From V1-33 sp964523105 (GTDB taxonomy: Bacteria > Verrucomicrobiota > Verrucomicrobiia > Verrucomicrobiales > V1-33): a stretch of DNA of 64,000 nucleotides. The stretch spans positions 1-64,000 of the forward strand of contig CAZFZN010000029.1 of assembly GCA_964523105.1 (NCBI GenBank). Direction: 5' to 3'. Positions 49,793 to 58,142 of this stretch are shown in pieces. The notes beneath the pieces are model-generated. The model saw only the letters and a program-made list of their open reading frames with translations, did not search any database and was not told where the DNA came from. The position numbers and the translations under genes are program-made. Position 1 is the stretch's first letter, and each line of letters opens with the position of its first letter.

Positions 49793-50983
49793 TCAGGCCA
49801 GCCATGCGGCGATCTGCCCGATCACCGCGTCTTTCTGCTCGAGGCTGAGTTCAGGATAAATCGGAATGCTCAGCGCCTCCCCTGCGAGGCGGTGGGCCAC
49901 CTCACAGTCAGTGCGGCTGGCCTCCGGTGTGTAGCTGAAGCATTCCTGCTGATCCATCGTCACGGGATAATAGATTTCACTGCCGATGCCCTGATCCGAG
50001 AGGTGCTTCCGGAGCGACTCGCGCTTTCCTTCACCAATAACGCGCAAGGTGTATTGATTCCAGATGTGTTCATTGTGCGCATAGGGAACCGGGAGCACGA
50101 GTTTCGCGCTGCGGGCGTCGAGCCATGCGTCCTGTGAGGCTGCGCACTTGCAGTGGGCCGGATTCGCCACCGCCACGCCAGGCAGAGCGCTGAGTTTCTC
50201 CGTGTAGTAGGCGGCGTTGGCCTGACGCTTTTTGGTGTAGTCGTCGTAACGCCGCAGCTTGACCCGCAGCAGGGCCGCCTGGAGCGGGTCGAGGCGGAAA
50301 TTTCCGCCGACGAACTTGTGATAGTATTTCGGACGGCTGCCGTGCGTGCGCAGGAGGCGCGCGCGGTCGGCCAGGGCGTCGTCGTTGGAGACGAGAAAGC
50401 CGCCGTCGCCGAATCCGCCGAGGTTCTTGCTGGGAAAGAAGCTGTAGGTGCCGAAGTGTCCGATGCTGCCCGCGGGCCGGCCTTTATACTTCGCACCGAT
50501 GGCCTGCGCGCCGTCCTCGATGACGAACAGATTGTGTTCACCGGCCAGGGCCATCACGGCATCCATGTCCGCCGCCTGGCCGAAAAGATGCACCGGGATG
50601 ACAGCCTTCGTCCGGGGGGTGACTTTGGCCGCGGCTTTCTTCGTATCGATGTTGAAGCAGACCGGACAGGAATCCACGAACACCGGAGTCGCCCCGGTGC
50701 GCGCCACGCAGCCGGCGGTGGCGAAGAAGGTGAACGTCGGCACCAGCACTTCATCGCCCGGACCGATGCCCAGCGCCATCAGCGCGAGCAGAATGGCATC
50801 CGTGCCCGAGGAGCAGCCGATGCCGTGCCTGCACTCCACCATCGCGGCGATCTCCTTTTCAAAGGCCTCGCATTCCGGGCCCATGATGAACTGGCCGGAC
50901 CGCAGCACGCCGGTGAAGGCCGCGGTGAGTTCGGATTCGAGAGGAAGATTCTGGGCGTTGACGTCGAGGAGCGGGACTTTCAT
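49793..50983 (-). CDS. wbpE: DegT sugar aminotransferase, WbpE/WlbC-like
   Basis: A 396-residue PLP enzyme. PLP lysine Lys186 lies in SFFPSKNLGGFGDGG; SSGTDAILLALMALGIGPGDEVLVPTFTFFATAG, PVHLFGQAADMDAV and EDGAQAIGAKYKG follow the WbpE/FdtB wording. It would aminate C3 of a UDP-3-keto-GlcNAc-uronic acid. It lies next to a WbpD-like acetyltransferase (36 bp upstream). A region near 260-280 (NPAHCKCAASQDAWLDARSAKLVLPV) is a longer loop than usual. Confidence 0.92.
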   Translation of the reverse strand: MKVPLLDVNAQNLPLESELTAAFTGVLRSGQFIMGPECEAFEKEIAAMVECRHGIGCSSGTDAILLALMALGIGPGDEVLVPTFTFFATAGCVARTGATPVFVDSCPVCFNIDTKKAAAKVTPRTKAVIPVHLFGQAADMDAVMALAGEHNLFVIEDGAQAIGAKYKGRPAGSIGHFGTYSFFPSKNLGGFGDGGFLVSNDDALADRARLLRTHGSRPKYYHKFVGGNFRLDPLQAALLRVKLRRYDDYTKKRQANAAYYTEKLSALPGVAVANPAHCKCAASQDAWLDARSAKLVLPVPYAHNEHIWNQYTLRVIGEGKRESLRKHLSDQGIGSEIYYPVTMDQQECFSYTPEASRTDCEVAHRLAGEALSIPIYPELSLEQKDAVIGQIAAWLA

Positions 50984-51019
50984 GGTGGTTCTGTGCCTTA
51001 GTGCTTGGTGTCGTTGTGT

Positions 51020-51664
51020 TTAGTTGGTCTTGAATTCGTCGTAGGACTTTGCGCCTTGCGAAAGGTCGGCAGGCAGCGGGGCTTCTTCATCGAGCGTCAG
51101 ACAGCGGACGGTGCCGTCCTTGAGCTCGTATTGGAAACCGGACTCCGGACAGGTGGCGCGGCCGGAATCGCAGAACTTCAGCAAATGTCCGTGGCGGCTC
51201 ATCCAGCCTTTGAGTTTGCCGGGCACGCCGAGGACGAAACCATAGTCGGGAACATCCTTCGCAATGACGGCCCCGGCGGCGATGAAGGAATAGCGGCCCA
51301 GGGTGATCCCGCACACGATGGTGGCATTGGCACCGATGGTGGTGCCGCGCCGGATGAGCGTCTTTTCGTAGAGGCTGTGGCGCTTCACCTGGCTGCGGGG
51401 ATTGGTCACGTTTGTCAGCACGCAGGACGGACCGAGGAATACGTCGTCCTCGATGACGGTGCCGGTGTAGATCGCCACGTTGTTCTGCACTTTGACGTTG
51501 GAGCCGATCACGACGTCGTTCGCCACCATCGTATTTTGTCCGAAGATGCAGTTCGCACCGATCCTGGCGCCGGAGCAGATGTGCGCGAAGTGCCAGATTT
51601 TCGTGCCGTCGCCAATGCTGACGTTTTCATCGATGACGGCGGTGGGATGTGCAAACCAGGACAT
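51020..51664 (-). CDS. wbpD: N-acetyltransferase, WbpD/WlbB-like (left-handed beta helix)
   Basis: From ATG 51664, 214 residues. The hexapeptide-repeat order PTAVIDENVSIGDGTKIWHFAHICSGARIGANCIFGQNTMV ... NNVAIYTGTVIEDDVFLGPSCVLTNVTNPRSQV, with the His in WHFAH, is diagnostic of WbpD, which acetylates the 3-amino group of UDP-GlcNAc(3NH2)A. The C-terminal 50 residues (HLLKFCDSGRATCPESGFQYELKDG...) extend the usual length of about 190, and CDSGRATCPESG may bind metal. It pairs with the WbpE-like gene. Confidence 0.92.
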   Translation of the reverse strand: MSWFAHPTAVIDENVSIGDGTKIWHFAHICSGARIGANCIFGQNTMVANDVVIGSNVKVQNNVAIYTGTVIEDDVFLGPSCVLTNVTNPRSQVKRHSLYEKTLIRRGTTIGANATIVCGITLGRYSFIAAGAVIAKDVPDYGFVLGVPGKLKGWMSRHGHLLKFCDSGRATCPESGFQYELKDGTVRCLTLDEEAPLPADLSQGAKSYDEFKTN

Positions 51665-51668
51665 AAGA

Positions 51669-52430
51669 TTATTCGGCGGGAGCGGAAAGGAGTGCGTCGA
51701 GAGCATCGGAGAGGACTTTGTAGCCGGCGTCGTTGAGATGGAGGCAATCCATGCAGTACTTGGCTTCCGTCCGTCCTCCCGGCGCCAGCAGCGCGGCACT
51801 GTCGAGCACGGTGACTCCGGTGCCGGCGAGGCGGCGCAATGCTGTGTTCAGGTCACGGATGTGAGTCTCCAGTTCGGAGGTCCAGAAGAAGCGGTCTCTC
51901 AGCGAATATGGTCCCGGAGGAAACACCGTAAGCAGAATGACCCGGCTCCCGGACTCGCGGGCGAGTTTTACCAGTTTCTGCAAATTCTCCAGACACTGCG
52001 CCATGATCCGCCCGGGAGCGGGGCGCGGTGCGGAGGCGGGTGTGAGCCGCGAAGGACGGTTGTAGCCGGCACTGAGCACATCGTTGATTCCCGCCTGGAT
52101 TACCACCACATCCGGCCGGCTGCCCGCCGCGAGATCAGCGCGAAAACGGTCGAGCGTTTCCCGCGCCGTGAATCCCCCGACACCGCGGTTCACCACTTTT
52201 CGCTGCGGGGACTCCGGAAAACTCCACGAGGCAATCCGGGAGTCTCCGCTCAGCCAGAGCAGCATGCGGCCGTCTTTTTCAACCTGGAGCGGCGTTTGAT
52301 CGGGGAATTCTTTGGCCAGGAGACAACGTCCCTTGTAGTCCATCACCTTCAGGGTGAGCCATACATTGAGAGCCAGGGATACCGCGAGCAGGCCGGCGGA
52401 CAGGATGAAGCAGGCGCGCTTCAATTTCAT
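51669..52430 (-). CDS. Membrane-anchored SGNH/GDSL hydrolase
   Basis: From ATG 52430 (the first ATG behind GAGG, 52434 region), 253 residues. One N-terminal helix (ACFILSAGLLAVSLALNVWLTL) anchors it; the catalytic domain has SGDSRIASW (block I), GVGGFTARETLDRF, GINDV (block III) and DCLHLND with the D-x-x-H pair (block V). Family members hydrolyse or transfer acyl groups; here trimming or moving O-acetyl groups of the glycan is the likely task. It lies beside the O-acyltransferase gene. Confidence 0.88.
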   Translation of the reverse strand: MKLKRACFILSAGLLAVSLALNVWLTLKVMDYKGRCLLAKEFPDQTPLQVEKDGRMLLWLSGDSRIASWSFPESPQRKVVNRGVGGFTARETLDRFRADLAAGSRPDVVVIQAGINDVLSAGYNRPSRLTPASAPRPAPGRIMAQCLENLQKLVKLARESGSRVILLTVFPPGPYSLRDRFFWTSELETHIRDLNTALRRLAGTGVTVLDSAALLAPGGRTEAKYCMDCLHLNDAGYKVLSDALDALLSAPAE

Positions 52431-52438
52431 GAGGAGGG

Positions 52439-53572
52439 TCACGAGGGATTCGCGGCAGGTGCGGGTGCGGGCGCGGGACGGGGTTTGAGCGTGGCAATGC
52501 GCCGCTTGCACCACTCCAGGGCCGGAAGTTCAAAATACTTCCCCACCGCCATGCCGGCTGCCAGCGAGACGGCGATCATAAGAGTAAGGATCGTGAGGAC
52601 CACGGCCATGCCCGGTGAATTCCCGAGCAGCTTGACGGAGGGCCGCAGAATGATTTGCTGCACGGGAATGTGAAAGAGGTAGATCGAATAAGAGTAGCGT
52701 CCCAGGATTTGCAGGCAGCGGAACAGGCGATGATGCTGTCCGCCGGCAGGGGCCGGGAGGCTCACCAGCCCGGCCACCAGGAGCGCGGCGCACAGGGCGT
52801 AATGCAGATTCGCGGGAACACGCTGGCCCCCGAGGCGGAACTGTGTCAGGGCAAACCCCAGAATCGCAAGGCTGCCGATCCAGACGAGGGCCTTGCCTGC
52901 CTTCGGACGCAGTGGGTGCCGTTTCAGCCAGAGGCATACCGTCAAGCCCATGAGGAACTCGAGCACGTAGGGGGAAGTGAGGTGTATAGCCCAAGGATTG
53001 GACAAGGTCACACCGGTGGCCATCACCGCGATGATCGCCCCGGTGATCAGACCCCACAGCGCGAGACCGGCGCGCCGGCTCCAGAGCATGGGCACGAAGA
53101 GAAAGTAAAACAGCATCTCGAAAACCAGGGTCCATGCCGCAGGGAGCATCGGCTCGGTTTTCCAGGGCAGCAGCAGCACATCGTGAACCACCCGCAGGGG
53201 CGTGACTTCCCCGAGCCTGGAGGGGCCGAAGTTGAAATACAGCGGCAGCATGGTGAGGCATGCCAGCCAGTAGCGCGGAAAGATGCGAGTCATGCGCCGC
53301 AGCGCGTACACCAGCACTTCGCGTGCTGAGCGTCCGTCGCGGGGATTGGCCCACATGATCACAAATCCACTGAGCACGAAGAAGATGTTCACGCCGAGGT
53401 TGCCCTCGAGAAAGACCCCGCCGATCAGGGTCGTGTTGAAGTTTTGCGGAAGCGAGATCAATCCGAAGGCATGGTGCAGCAATACCACGAGCGCCGCCAC
53501 GCCGCGCAGGGCTTCCAGTCCGTCGAGTTTTTGGGATTTGGAGTCCATCGGATCCGGCGCAGGAGGTTTCAT
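52439..53572 (-). CDS. Membrane O-acyltransferase, OafA/family 3
   Basis: A 377-residue protein with about 10 hydrophobic helices. Family motifs at the start: LEALRGVAALVVLLHHAFG (catalytic-site His-His in LLHHA) and FVLSGFVIMWANPRD; later RRMTRIFPRYWLACL with the R-x-x-R pair. It transfers acyl, usually acetyl, to a sugar of the polysaccharide across the membrane. ATG 53572 overlaps the upstream stop by 4 bp (ATGA). The C-terminus is long and ends APAPAPAANPS, without an SGNH domain; SGNH genes lie near instead. Confidence 0.9.
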   Translation of the reverse strand: MKPPAPDPMDSKSQKLDGLEALRGVAALVVLLHHAFGLISLPQNFNTTLIGGVFLEGNLGVNIFFVLSGFVIMWANPRDGRSAREVLVYALRRMTRIFPRYWLACLTMLPLYFNFGPSRLGEVTPLRVVHDVLLLPWKTEPMLPAAWTLVFEMLFYFLFVPMLWSRRAGLALWGLITGAIIAVMATGVTLSNPWAIHLTSPYVLEFLMGLTVCLWLKRHPLRPKAGKALVWIGSLAILGFALTQFRLGGQRVPANLHYALCAALLVAGLVSLPAPAGGQHHRLFRCLQILGRYSYSIYLFHIPVQQIILRPSVKLLGNSPGMAVVLTILTLMIAVSLAAGMAVGKYFELPALEWCKRRIATLKPRPAPAPAPAANPS

Positions 53573-54399
53573 GAGGCGGAATCCGCAGGCGGCTCGGGGA
53601 GATGCACGGTGGCGGTCTGCAGGCGTTTGGATTTATGATAGTCGCCCCGGCTGAAGTATTTCTCCAGCCAGACGTAGAGGCAGATGAACAGGTAGCGGCT
53701 GCCCATCTCACGGATTTTGAGCTTGGCCACTCCGGCGCGGCGGTTGCGCCAGGAAATGGGAATGATGGACCATGTGTAGCCGCGCACGATGGCCTTGAGC
53801 GGCATTTCGACGAGCAGGTTGAAGTGGGGCGCGATGAGCGGGCGGCAGCCGTCGAGGGCCGTGCGGCGGTAGGCTTTGAAGGCGTTGGTTGTGTCGTTGA
53901 GCTTGATGGCAAAGAGCACGCGGATGAAGAAGTTCGCCATCCGGTTCACCATGAGCTTGAACTTCGGATAGCCGGTGACTTTGCTGCCTTTGATGAAGCG
54001 GCTGCCGAAGACACAGTCGTAGCCGCTTTGCAGCTGGCGCCAGTAAAGCACGGCCTCCTCCGGAGCGTCGGAATCATCCGCCATCATGATGACGAGCGCA
54101 TCGCCGCGGGCGTAGTCGAGCCCGCAGATGATGGCGTGGCCGATGCCGTGCGGGCCGAGATTCCGCAGCGGACGGAGGACCGGAATTTCGGTGCGCAGGG
54201 TCTTCAGCAGTCCCCACGTGTCGTCGGAACTGCCGTCGTCCACCACCACGATTTCATGCGGCACGTTTTCCCGCACGAAGGCTTCATGGATGCCGCGCAC
54301 GGTGCCGGCGATGCAGTCCTCTTCATCGCGGGCGGGAATGATGACGCTGAAAAGCGTGAGCGGCGGCGCATCGGCGGCGGGCAGCCCTGGCTGTTTCAT
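53569..54399 (-). CDS. Glycosyltransferase family 2 (dolichol-phosphate-mannose-synthase-like)
   Basis: From ATG 54399, 276 residues. GT-A motifs: FSVIIPARDEEDCIAGTVRGIHEAF, VVVDDGSSDDTWGLL and the DXD-like MADDSDAPEEA; FGSRFIKGSKVTGYP and NAFKAYRR are typical for DPM1/ArnC-like GT2. It could make polyprenyl-phosphate sugars for the GT-C-like membrane protein two genes upstream, or elongate the chain. It has no C-terminal membrane helix. It overlaps the O-acyltransferase gene by 4 bp. Confidence 0.9.
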   Translation of the reverse strand: MKQPGLPAADAPPLTLFSVIIPARDEEDCIAGTVRGIHEAFVRENVPHEIVVVDDGSSDDTWGLLKTLRTEIPVLRPLRNLGPHGIGHAIICGLDYARGDALVIMMADDSDAPEEAVLYWRQLQSGYDCVFGSRFIKGSKVTGYPKFKLMVNRMANFFIRVLFAIKLNDTTNAFKAYRRTALDGCRPLIAPHFNLLVEMPLKAIVRGYTWSIIPISWRNRRAGVAKLKIREMGSRYLFICLYVWLEKYFSRGDYHKSKRLQTATVHLPEPPADSAS

Positions 54400-54413
54400 G
54401 GTGAGCTGAAGAT

Positions 54414-55463
54414 TCAGGCATTGGCCAGGTCGAGCCAATCCGGGTGATCCGCCGCATGGCGGGTGATTTCCTCGAGGAGGGAGGAAAGGGAAATTTCAGG
54501 GCGCCAGTCCCATGCAGCGGCGGCGAGGGAGGAATCCATCACCACCCACGGGACATCGAATGCGCGCGGCATATCCTCGCGGCCGATCTCACGGGGGCCG
54601 AGCGCGCCGGTGCACCATGCGCTCAGTTCCGCGAGCGACATGGAGCGCTCCATGCCGCCGCCGGCATGCACCATGCGCGGCTTTTCCGCACCGGCACCGG
54701 CGAGTTGACGGGCGATGAGCCGTGCGAGGTCCGCGGGATGCAGTGCATCGCGCACCTGATGGCCATGGGCGCCATAGCCGATATAGCGCAGCGGCCGGCG
54801 GGCGTGCCACGCGTGGATCCACCACGAAAAGATTCCCTGCTCGGCGGTGCCGAACTGCCCGGCTCCCGCCAGCACCCCGCAGCGGATGATGAACACCGGA
54901 AACGAAAACGCCGCGCCATATTCCAGGGCCAGCGTCTCCGAGGCGATCTTGGTGCTTCCGTAGAGCGAAGCGGGCGCGGCGGCGGGGAAGTTCTCGCTGA
55001 TGCCCAGTTTTGTCAGACCCGGAGCGGTGCCGGACGGCTGAAACCGCGCGCCTGTCACCTCCAGCGGCAGGGCATTGAGCGCCGCGATGCTGCAGACGCG
55101 GCTGGTGCTGAGAAGCGTCAGGCCGGCGCGGTGGCGCTTGCAGTATTCCAGCAGGTTCACAGTGCCGAGCAGATTGTGCTCCACCATTTGCCGGCTGCTC
55201 GACTTGCCGTCCACGCCGCCCAGCACGGTCGGCTGCGCCGCGGCATCGATCACCCAGTCCACCGGCGGCAGGTTCTCGAAGTCGGAGGCGCAGCGCAGGT
55301 CGCCGTGAATGAGGCGGACGCCGGGCGTGCGGCGGTTGGACTCACTGCCGGCGCGCGCCAGCGAGTCGAAGCCGGTGATCTCCAGCCCTGACAGCAGCGC
55401 GGGAAGTTCCCGCGCCAGCGTGTGGCCGAGGAATCCGCAGACGCCTGTGATGAGAATGCGCAT
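54414..55463 (-). CDS. NAD-dependent sugar epimerase, CDP-paratose-2-epimerase-like
   Basis: From ATG 55463, 349 residues. Motifs: TGVCGFLGHTL (7-17), FDSLARAGSESNRRTPGVRLIHGDLR, close to the TyvE/CDP-paratose-2-epimerase wording (DNLSR-GS--N), AAAQPTV, LLSTSRVCSI in place of STNKVYG, and the catalytic Tyr-X3-Lys in SLYGSTKIA. Substrate specificity is unclear because the STNKVYG segment is changed. An upstream extension to 55517 is not conserved. It precedes the GT2 gene by 14 bp. Confidence 0.88.
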   Translation of the reverse strand: MRILITGVCGFLGHTLARELPALLSGLEITGFDSLARAGSESNRRTPGVRLIHGDLRCASDFENLPPVDWVIDAAAQPTVLGGVDGKSSSRQMVEHNLLGTVNLLEYCKRHRAGLTLLSTSRVCSIAALNALPLEVTGARFQPSGTAPGLTKLGISENFPAAAPASLYGSTKIASETLALEYGAAFSFPVFIIRCGVLAGAGQFGTAEQGIFSWWIHAWHARRPLRYIGYGAHGHQVRDALHPADLARLIARQLAGAGAEKPRMVHAGGGMERSMSLAELSAWCTGALGPREIGREDMPRAFDVPWVVMDSSLAAAAWDWRPEISLSSLLEEITRHAADHPDWLDLANA

Positions 55464-55468
55464 GAGTG

Positions 55469-56140
55469 TCAGGGCCGCCGCGCGACGACGAGAAACTGTC
55501 CGCCGAGAACGCGCCACAGCGGGGGGACTTTAAGATAGAGCCGGATCATCCACGGCGGCGCCTGCGGCTTGCCCACCGCCGTGTAGGGCAGAAACCGCGC
55601 GAGGCATTGCTCCGTGCTGAAACCGGCGAGTTCCAGCATTTCGCGCAATGACTGGTCCGTGAGGGCGACGTGATGATCGGCGAAGTCCCAGTAGGCGCCG
55701 CCGACCGCTTTGGCGTTGGGACCGAGGCAGATGATGCGCCCGCCGGGCTTCAGCGCGCGAACGGCCTGCGCCAGCGTGGACTTCAGCGCCGCCTTGTCCG
55801 GCAGGTGCTCGAAAAAATTGCTCGTGAATACCGTGTCCAGACTCTCCGGCGCAAGAGGCCAGGGTTGTGCGCAGTCGTGCTGGAGAAAAACCACGCCGGG
55901 CGCGAGGTGTCGCCCGCTGTCGGGATTGAGGTCCATGCCGAATTTCGCGCCGGCTTTGATTTGATTGATAAACTCGCCCCAGCCGCAGCCGAGATCGAGC
56001 ACCGTGTCATCCGGCGCGATGAACTGCTGGAAGTATTCCGCCGTGAGCACGCTCCAGACACGCCGGCGGTAATCCTGCATGGAGGCGAAGCGCCGCTCAT
56101 ACTGTGCGCGGAGTTCGTCAGGCGTTTCACGCGGGGGCAT
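55469..56140 (-). CDS. Class I SAM-dependent methyltransferase
   Basis: From ATG 56140, 223 residues. SAM motif I VLDLGCGWGEFINQI, then MDLNPDSGRHLAPGV, FTSNFFEHLPDKAAL and ALKPGGRIICLGPNAKAVGGAYWDFADH. This set resembles small-molecule/lipid-sugar methyltransferases in polysaccharide loci. It probably methylates a sugar hydroxyl or a lipid-linked intermediate. It overlaps the upstream GT-C-like gene by 14 bp. Confidence 0.88.
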   Translation of the reverse strand: MPPRETPDELRAQYERRFASMQDYRRRVWSVLTAEYFQQFIAPDDTVLDLGCGWGEFINQIKAGAKFGMDLNPDSGRHLAPGVVFLQHDCAQPWPLAPESLDTVFTSNFFEHLPDKAALKSTLAQAVRALKPGGRIICLGPNAKAVGGAYWDFADHHVALTDQSLREMLELAGFSTEQCLARFLPYTAVGKPQAPPWMIRLYLKVPPLWRVLGGQFLVVARRP

Positions 56141-58127
56141 GGGCGTGTTTCGGTCGGAAGAGCACCAGCAGGGCGAGAATTCCAATGCCGGCGGCGATCA
56201 AGAGTTTGCTGGACTGGATCCACGCATGCAGCCAGCCGGCGCAGCGGCCGCCTTCGATGGGAACGGAAAAGGCCAGCGACTGGTCCAGGGACTCGTCGGC
56301 ATACTCCAGGTGATAATCGCCCGGCTCCACCCGGACGCAGACGCTCTCCCGGTCGCGCAGCAAATAGGGCGGCTCCTGGCGCAGTGCGGCGAGAACATCC
56401 ACTTCAGGTCCTTCGACGACAGGGACGAGTTTCAGTTCCAGACCGTCCAGCCGGTAGTTGGTGAAACGCGCCTTTTTGTCCACAATGAGATCGAAGGTCA
56501 GGTAATCGCCTGTCACATGAAATGGATTGGTGCGTCCGCGCCCTGTGGTTGCTTCCAGCCGCTCCGGGTAATGCGTGCCCAAATATATCAAGGGCGGCAA
56601 TTTGAAATACTCCGGCGGCACTCCGTCCACCAGCAGCGGGAGCGGGTTGGGTTTCGGAGCATATGGCTGAATGCCGATCACCCCGGTCATGCTTCCCGCA
56701 GTTTTGCTTTTCCAGTTCCCGGCTTTGATCTCATTCAGCATCGGTTCCAGCCGGTCGCCGATCATGTAGATGCAGGAAGTCACCTGCTGCTCGCGCTGGG
56801 CGGTGCGCAGCGGTTCCGGGTTGCCGTGAAAAAACTCGCGCACATTGCGCTGACGAATCCACTCGCTGTATTCGCCGTTCTCGTGCGCGAGGAACGGCCA
56901 TGTGCGCCAGAGCAGGTGCAGCGAGACGCCTCCGACCAGCAGCAGCGCCCAGGCGTGCTTCACCATAACGATTCTCCGGCACGGGGCGGTTTGCAGCAGA
57001 TAGAGCAGGGTCGCGGCCTCCACAAAAACGAACGGCATCAGCAGGTCGTTGTAGCGGCTGGACGGGATGCCGTAGTTGTCGTTCTCGCCGCGCATGAATC
57101 CGATGGCGGCGGCCTGGAGCAGGAGCCAGCCCCAGGCGAGCACCAGGGCGCGCACGGCGGGAGTGGCGCGCTCTGCGGCACCGGCGCGAAACCAGCGCCA
57201 CATCAGCAGTGCGAAGGGCACCAGCGCAGAAACGGCGAGGGGCGCCATGAAGACCGGCCATGCGAACGCTTTCAGCGCCGCGCTGAGCGATTCTTTGAAA
57301 ACGAATGGCGCCGGATTGCTGGCGACCGGTTTTCCCATGGTCAGGTAGAAGCCCAGAAAAATGAGCATGCCGGGCACGATCCACAGCAGTCTGCGGCGCG
57401 TGAATTTCCGCTCCGTCAGCGATTCCAGCAGCGGCAGGCCGGCCATGGCGAGGCCGGCGAGGCAGCCGCTGCCGAGGCTGAATGAGGCCGCTACCGCCAT
57501 GAGCAGCGCCCCGGGCAGCGCCCACCGTTTGTCCCCGTGCCATGCCTGGATGCTGAAGGCCGCGAATGCGAACAGCCCGGCGAAATCGAAGCAGTTGAGC
57601 GACGCCCATGTGGTGCGCACGCCGGCGAACGGCACCGCGAAAAAGAACAGTACCATGCCGCGCAGCAGCATCGCCCGCTGCGGCACGATCCGCGCGAAGA
57701 ACTGCGCCAGCAGCAGCGCATACGCTCCATAGACCAGCGTGTGCAGAAAATTGTCGAGCCGCGGATCCCACAGCGTGTTCATTTCCACGCTCATCGCCGC
57801 GAGCAGGCGGGAGAAGAACACGAGGTGCGTGCCGTTCTGCCGCTCCGCGAGCCATGCCCAGTCGCGGTCGCCTCCGGCCCACGCCTCCAGCTTGTCCATG
57901 AACAGCCAGTCGTCGGCGAGGGGAATGGTGCTGGTGAACCGCTCGATCAGCGCGAACCGCACGCCGCAGATGATGAGCAGTCCGGCGAGGAGGAGAAATA
58001 CGGAGCGCCAGGTTCCGCTTCGCGCCGGCTTTTTGAGAGCCGGCGAGGTCGGTTCAGCGGAGTGCAACTCCGTGCTCCGCTGCTCTGCAGCATCCGCATT
58101 TTCCGGTCTGTGTTCACCTGTGTCCAT
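56127..58127 (-). CDS. Polytopic membrane protein, GT-C-like
   Basis: A 666-residue protein with about 11-12 hydrophobic helices (first helix near residues 41-58) and a C-terminal soluble part ending in one helix. The first outer loop has FTSTIPLADDWLFMDKL, acidic residues placed like the catalytic Asp of GT-C glycosyltransferases, and the domain from about 420 on may face the periplasm. I assign it as a glycosyltransferase using a polyprenyl-phosphate sugar, with reserve. Residues 1-38 (MDTGEHRPENADAAEQRSTE...) are encoded by a cluster of dispersed palindromes; no other Met or clear start follows until residue 77. Confidence 0.75.
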   Translation of the reverse strand: MDTGEHRPENADAAEQRSTELHSAEPTSPALKKPARSGTWRSVFLLLAGLLIICGVRFALIERFTSTIPLADDWLFMDKLEAWAGGDRDWAWLAERQNGTHLVFFSRLLAAMSVEMNTLWDPRLDNFLHTLVYGAYALLLAQFFARIVPQRAMLLRGMVLFFFAVPFAGVRTTWASLNCFDFAGLFAFAAFSIQAWHGDKRWALPGALLMAVAASFSLGSGCLAGLAMAGLPLLESLTERKFTRRRLLWIVPGMLIFLGFYLTMGKPVASNPAPFVFKESLSAALKAFAWPVFMAPLAVSALVPFALLMWRWFRAGAAERATPAVRALVLAWGWLLLQAAAIGFMRGENDNYGIPSSRYNDLLMPFVFVEAATLLYLLQTAPCRRIVMVKHAWALLLVGGVSLHLLWRTWPFLAHENGEYSEWIRQRNVREFFHGNPEPLRTAQREQQVTSCIYMIGDRLEPMLNEIKAGNWKSKTAGSMTGVIGIQPYAPKPNPLPLLVDGVPPEYFKLPPLIYLGTHYPERLEATTGRGRTNPFHVTGDYLTFDLIVDKKARFTNYRLDGLELKLVPVVEGPEVDVLAALRQEPPYLLRDRESVCVRVEPGDYHLEYADESLDQSLAFSVPIEGGRCAGWLHAWIQSSKLLIAAGIGILALLVLFRPKHAHAPA

Positions 58128-58133
58128 CGATGG
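58024..58133. repeat. Cluster of palindromic repeats at the 5' end of the GT-C-like gene
   Basis: Three elements: a perfect hairpin GCCGGCT-N7-AGCCGGC (58024-58044); nested palindromes GGAGT-GCA-ACTCC (58059-58071) inside GCGGAG...CTCCGC (58057-58080); and TGTGTTCACCTGTGTCCATC (58109-58128), a shortened version of the repeat seen at 1163-1294. They overlap the first 35 codons of the gene. Confidence 0.65.
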
Positions 58134-58142
58134 CTCCTTGCC

